The notes beneath the pieces were generated by a model. It saw only the letters and a program-made list of their open reading frames with translations. It was not told the DNA's origin and made no database searches. Shown piece by piece: positions 62,884 through 64,000 of a stretch of 64,000 bases of DNA. A program made the position numbers and the translations under genes. Source of the stretch: Oryza sativa Japonica Group (Eukaryota > Streptophyta > Magnoliopsida > Poales > Poaceae); NCBI RefSeq assembly GCF_034140825.1, contig NC_089035.1:3059001-3123000 (forward strand), read 5' to 3'. Each line of letters starts with the position of its first letter. The first letter of the stretch is position 1.

Positions 62884-63481
62884 TCCCGGCGGCCCGGAGG
62901 AGGAGGAGGCTTGGAGCTTCTCCGGCGGCGGCGGAGGAGCACGCGGCGGCGAAGCAGGGGAGGAGGAGGAAGGAAGCGAGAGGAGTGGGAAAGAGGAGTA
63001 GTAGTAGTGATATCTCCGACTCTCTCGCTTGCCTTTGCAGCTTTATGTACGGAGACACAAATACGTTCTGGTTCGGGTGGGCCCCACATGTCATAGGCTG
63101 AGAAGAAACCGGATATGTGTGGGGCCCGCATGGTGGAGGACCCCTGCATTTACCGCTGTGCGCCCACGGGAAAGCCCAAAGGTGGCCCACCTGTCAGGGA
63201 GACATTACGTGCCGTGCTGGCGTGTTGCTGGTTCATGGGCCGAGCTCGATTTGGATAAGTTTGCTGACATTGGTTTTCTTTTCTATTTTATAAAATCAAG
63301 ATGAGCCTCGATCAAACAACGTGGAGATAAATTTTATTTGGAAGGAAATTATTTTAACTTTTTGTGCGAAATTTTCACATTCTCGTTGTTAAGCTCAGGT
63401 TTAGTTCTCCAACAATTTTACAAATCACCATGCAAGATGATATGGCTAGTTTACAGAGTTCAATTCAAACACAAACAAATA
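62884..63481. other. ACX4 5' flank and spacer
   Basis: The GC-rich 5' UTR/promoter of ACX4 reaches about 63050. The rest has no recognised gene. Confidence 0.45.
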
Positions 63482-63620
63482 CTCCCTCCGTCCCAAAAAC
63501 ATATAATTCTGGGTTTGAATCTGAAATATATGTTCAGATTTAAACCTATAATTCTGGGTTTGAATCTGAAATATATGTTCAGATTTAAACCTAGAATTGA
63601 TTTTTTTTATATAGAGGGAG
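63482..63620. mobile_element. Stowaway-like MITE, 139 bp, with internal tandem duplication
   Basis: The ends ctccctccgtcccaaaaac and ttatatagagggag lie between TA dinucleotides. Inside, ataattctgggtttgaatct...cagatttaaacct is present twice in tandem. Confidence 0.75.
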
Positions 63621-64000
63621 TAAGATCTAGCTATGCTTCAAATTGGTAGCACGAAGTTGTACAAGCTTTTTCTTTTTTTACATGGTAGTTGAACAAGTTG
63701 CACGAGTATACAAAGATTACTCGTTCGAATCTCCAGAAAACCGATGCGCCGATGAGTACGTAAGAATGCACGTGGCTGCGTACGTCACAGCCGACGTCAG
63801 ACACATACGGCGCAGGTGTACGCACGAAACGTATTCACGTATATATAGCGAATACATATACGCAGGTAAATTTTGTTGCCAAAATGTTATGACACACCAA
63901 ACATATATCGACTCTGAAACGATCCTCCGACCACCAACATTTTAGCAACCTCTATCTCCTGTAAAAAGCCTCTTCTCTCATTCTCTGGCCGAGTTTTTCT
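63621..64000. other. right-edge spacer
   Basis: No recognised gene; a 100-codon open frame has no domain. A neighbouring gene may start beyond the window. Confidence 0.3.

Overview
This window looks like nuclear DNA of a grass, almost certainly rice (Oryza sativa or a close relative). The evidence is split genes with GT-AG introns, GC-rich 5' coding ends, plant-specific families (THA8-like PPR, PP2 lectin, FLA, DOG1, Alfin-like, LRR-RLP), and many rice-type MITEs (Stowaway, Tourist, Mutator-like). It is an ordinary gene-containing euchromatic segment. I found no operon-like cluster, CRISPR array, defence island or other clearly new system.

Layout, left to right. 1-1058: 3' end of an importin-alpha gene (+), convergent with an intronless THA8-like PPR gene (-, 1386-2189). 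2.5-3.3 kb: a Mutator-like MITE and a tRNA-derived SINE-like fragment. 3627-6011: serine carboxypeptidase-like gene (+, 9 exons). 6.9-7.1 kb: a Cassandra-type TRIM LTR carrying 5S rRNA sequence. 7725-8670: PP2-type phloem lectin (-). 10.0-15.0 kb: arginyl-tRNA synthetase (+, 17 coding exons, one GC-AG intron, an overlapping uORF). 17140-20205: intronless LRR receptor-like protein (-). 20.4-28.4 kb: an AT-rich block with no host gene, holding many MITEs, a 75-bp minisatellite, a mitochondrial rpl2 fragment and two copies of a local segmental duplication. 28412-33636: an Alfin-like gene (-) without a PHD finger, with a 2.7-kb 5'-truncated L1-type LINE in its third intron. 34889-39875: NFXL2-type NF-X1 zinc-finger/RING protein with a C-terminal membrane anchor (-, 13 exons). 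40812-41698: DOG1-domain protein (-). 41.7-46.6 kb: gene-poor, with a second short LINE fragment. 46661-47485: fasciclin-like arabinogalactan protein (-). 49577-51835: RING-H2 E3 ligase (-) with a 2.2-kb 5'-UTR intron reaching about 54.2 kb. 57736-62883: peroxisomal acyl-CoA oxidase 4 (-, 13 exons). The window ends in a Stowaway MITE and unassigned sequence.

The genes do not form a pathway. They are housekeeping (nuclear import, tRNA charging, peroxisomal beta-oxidation), organelle RNA processing, cell wall, signalling and ubiquitin-ligase functions placed side by side. Exon borders were set by hand from splice-site consensus and reading-frame continuity. For every multi-exon gene that lies wholly in the window the assembled exon lengths sum to a multiple of three. 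Family names rest on remembered family features, not on a search.
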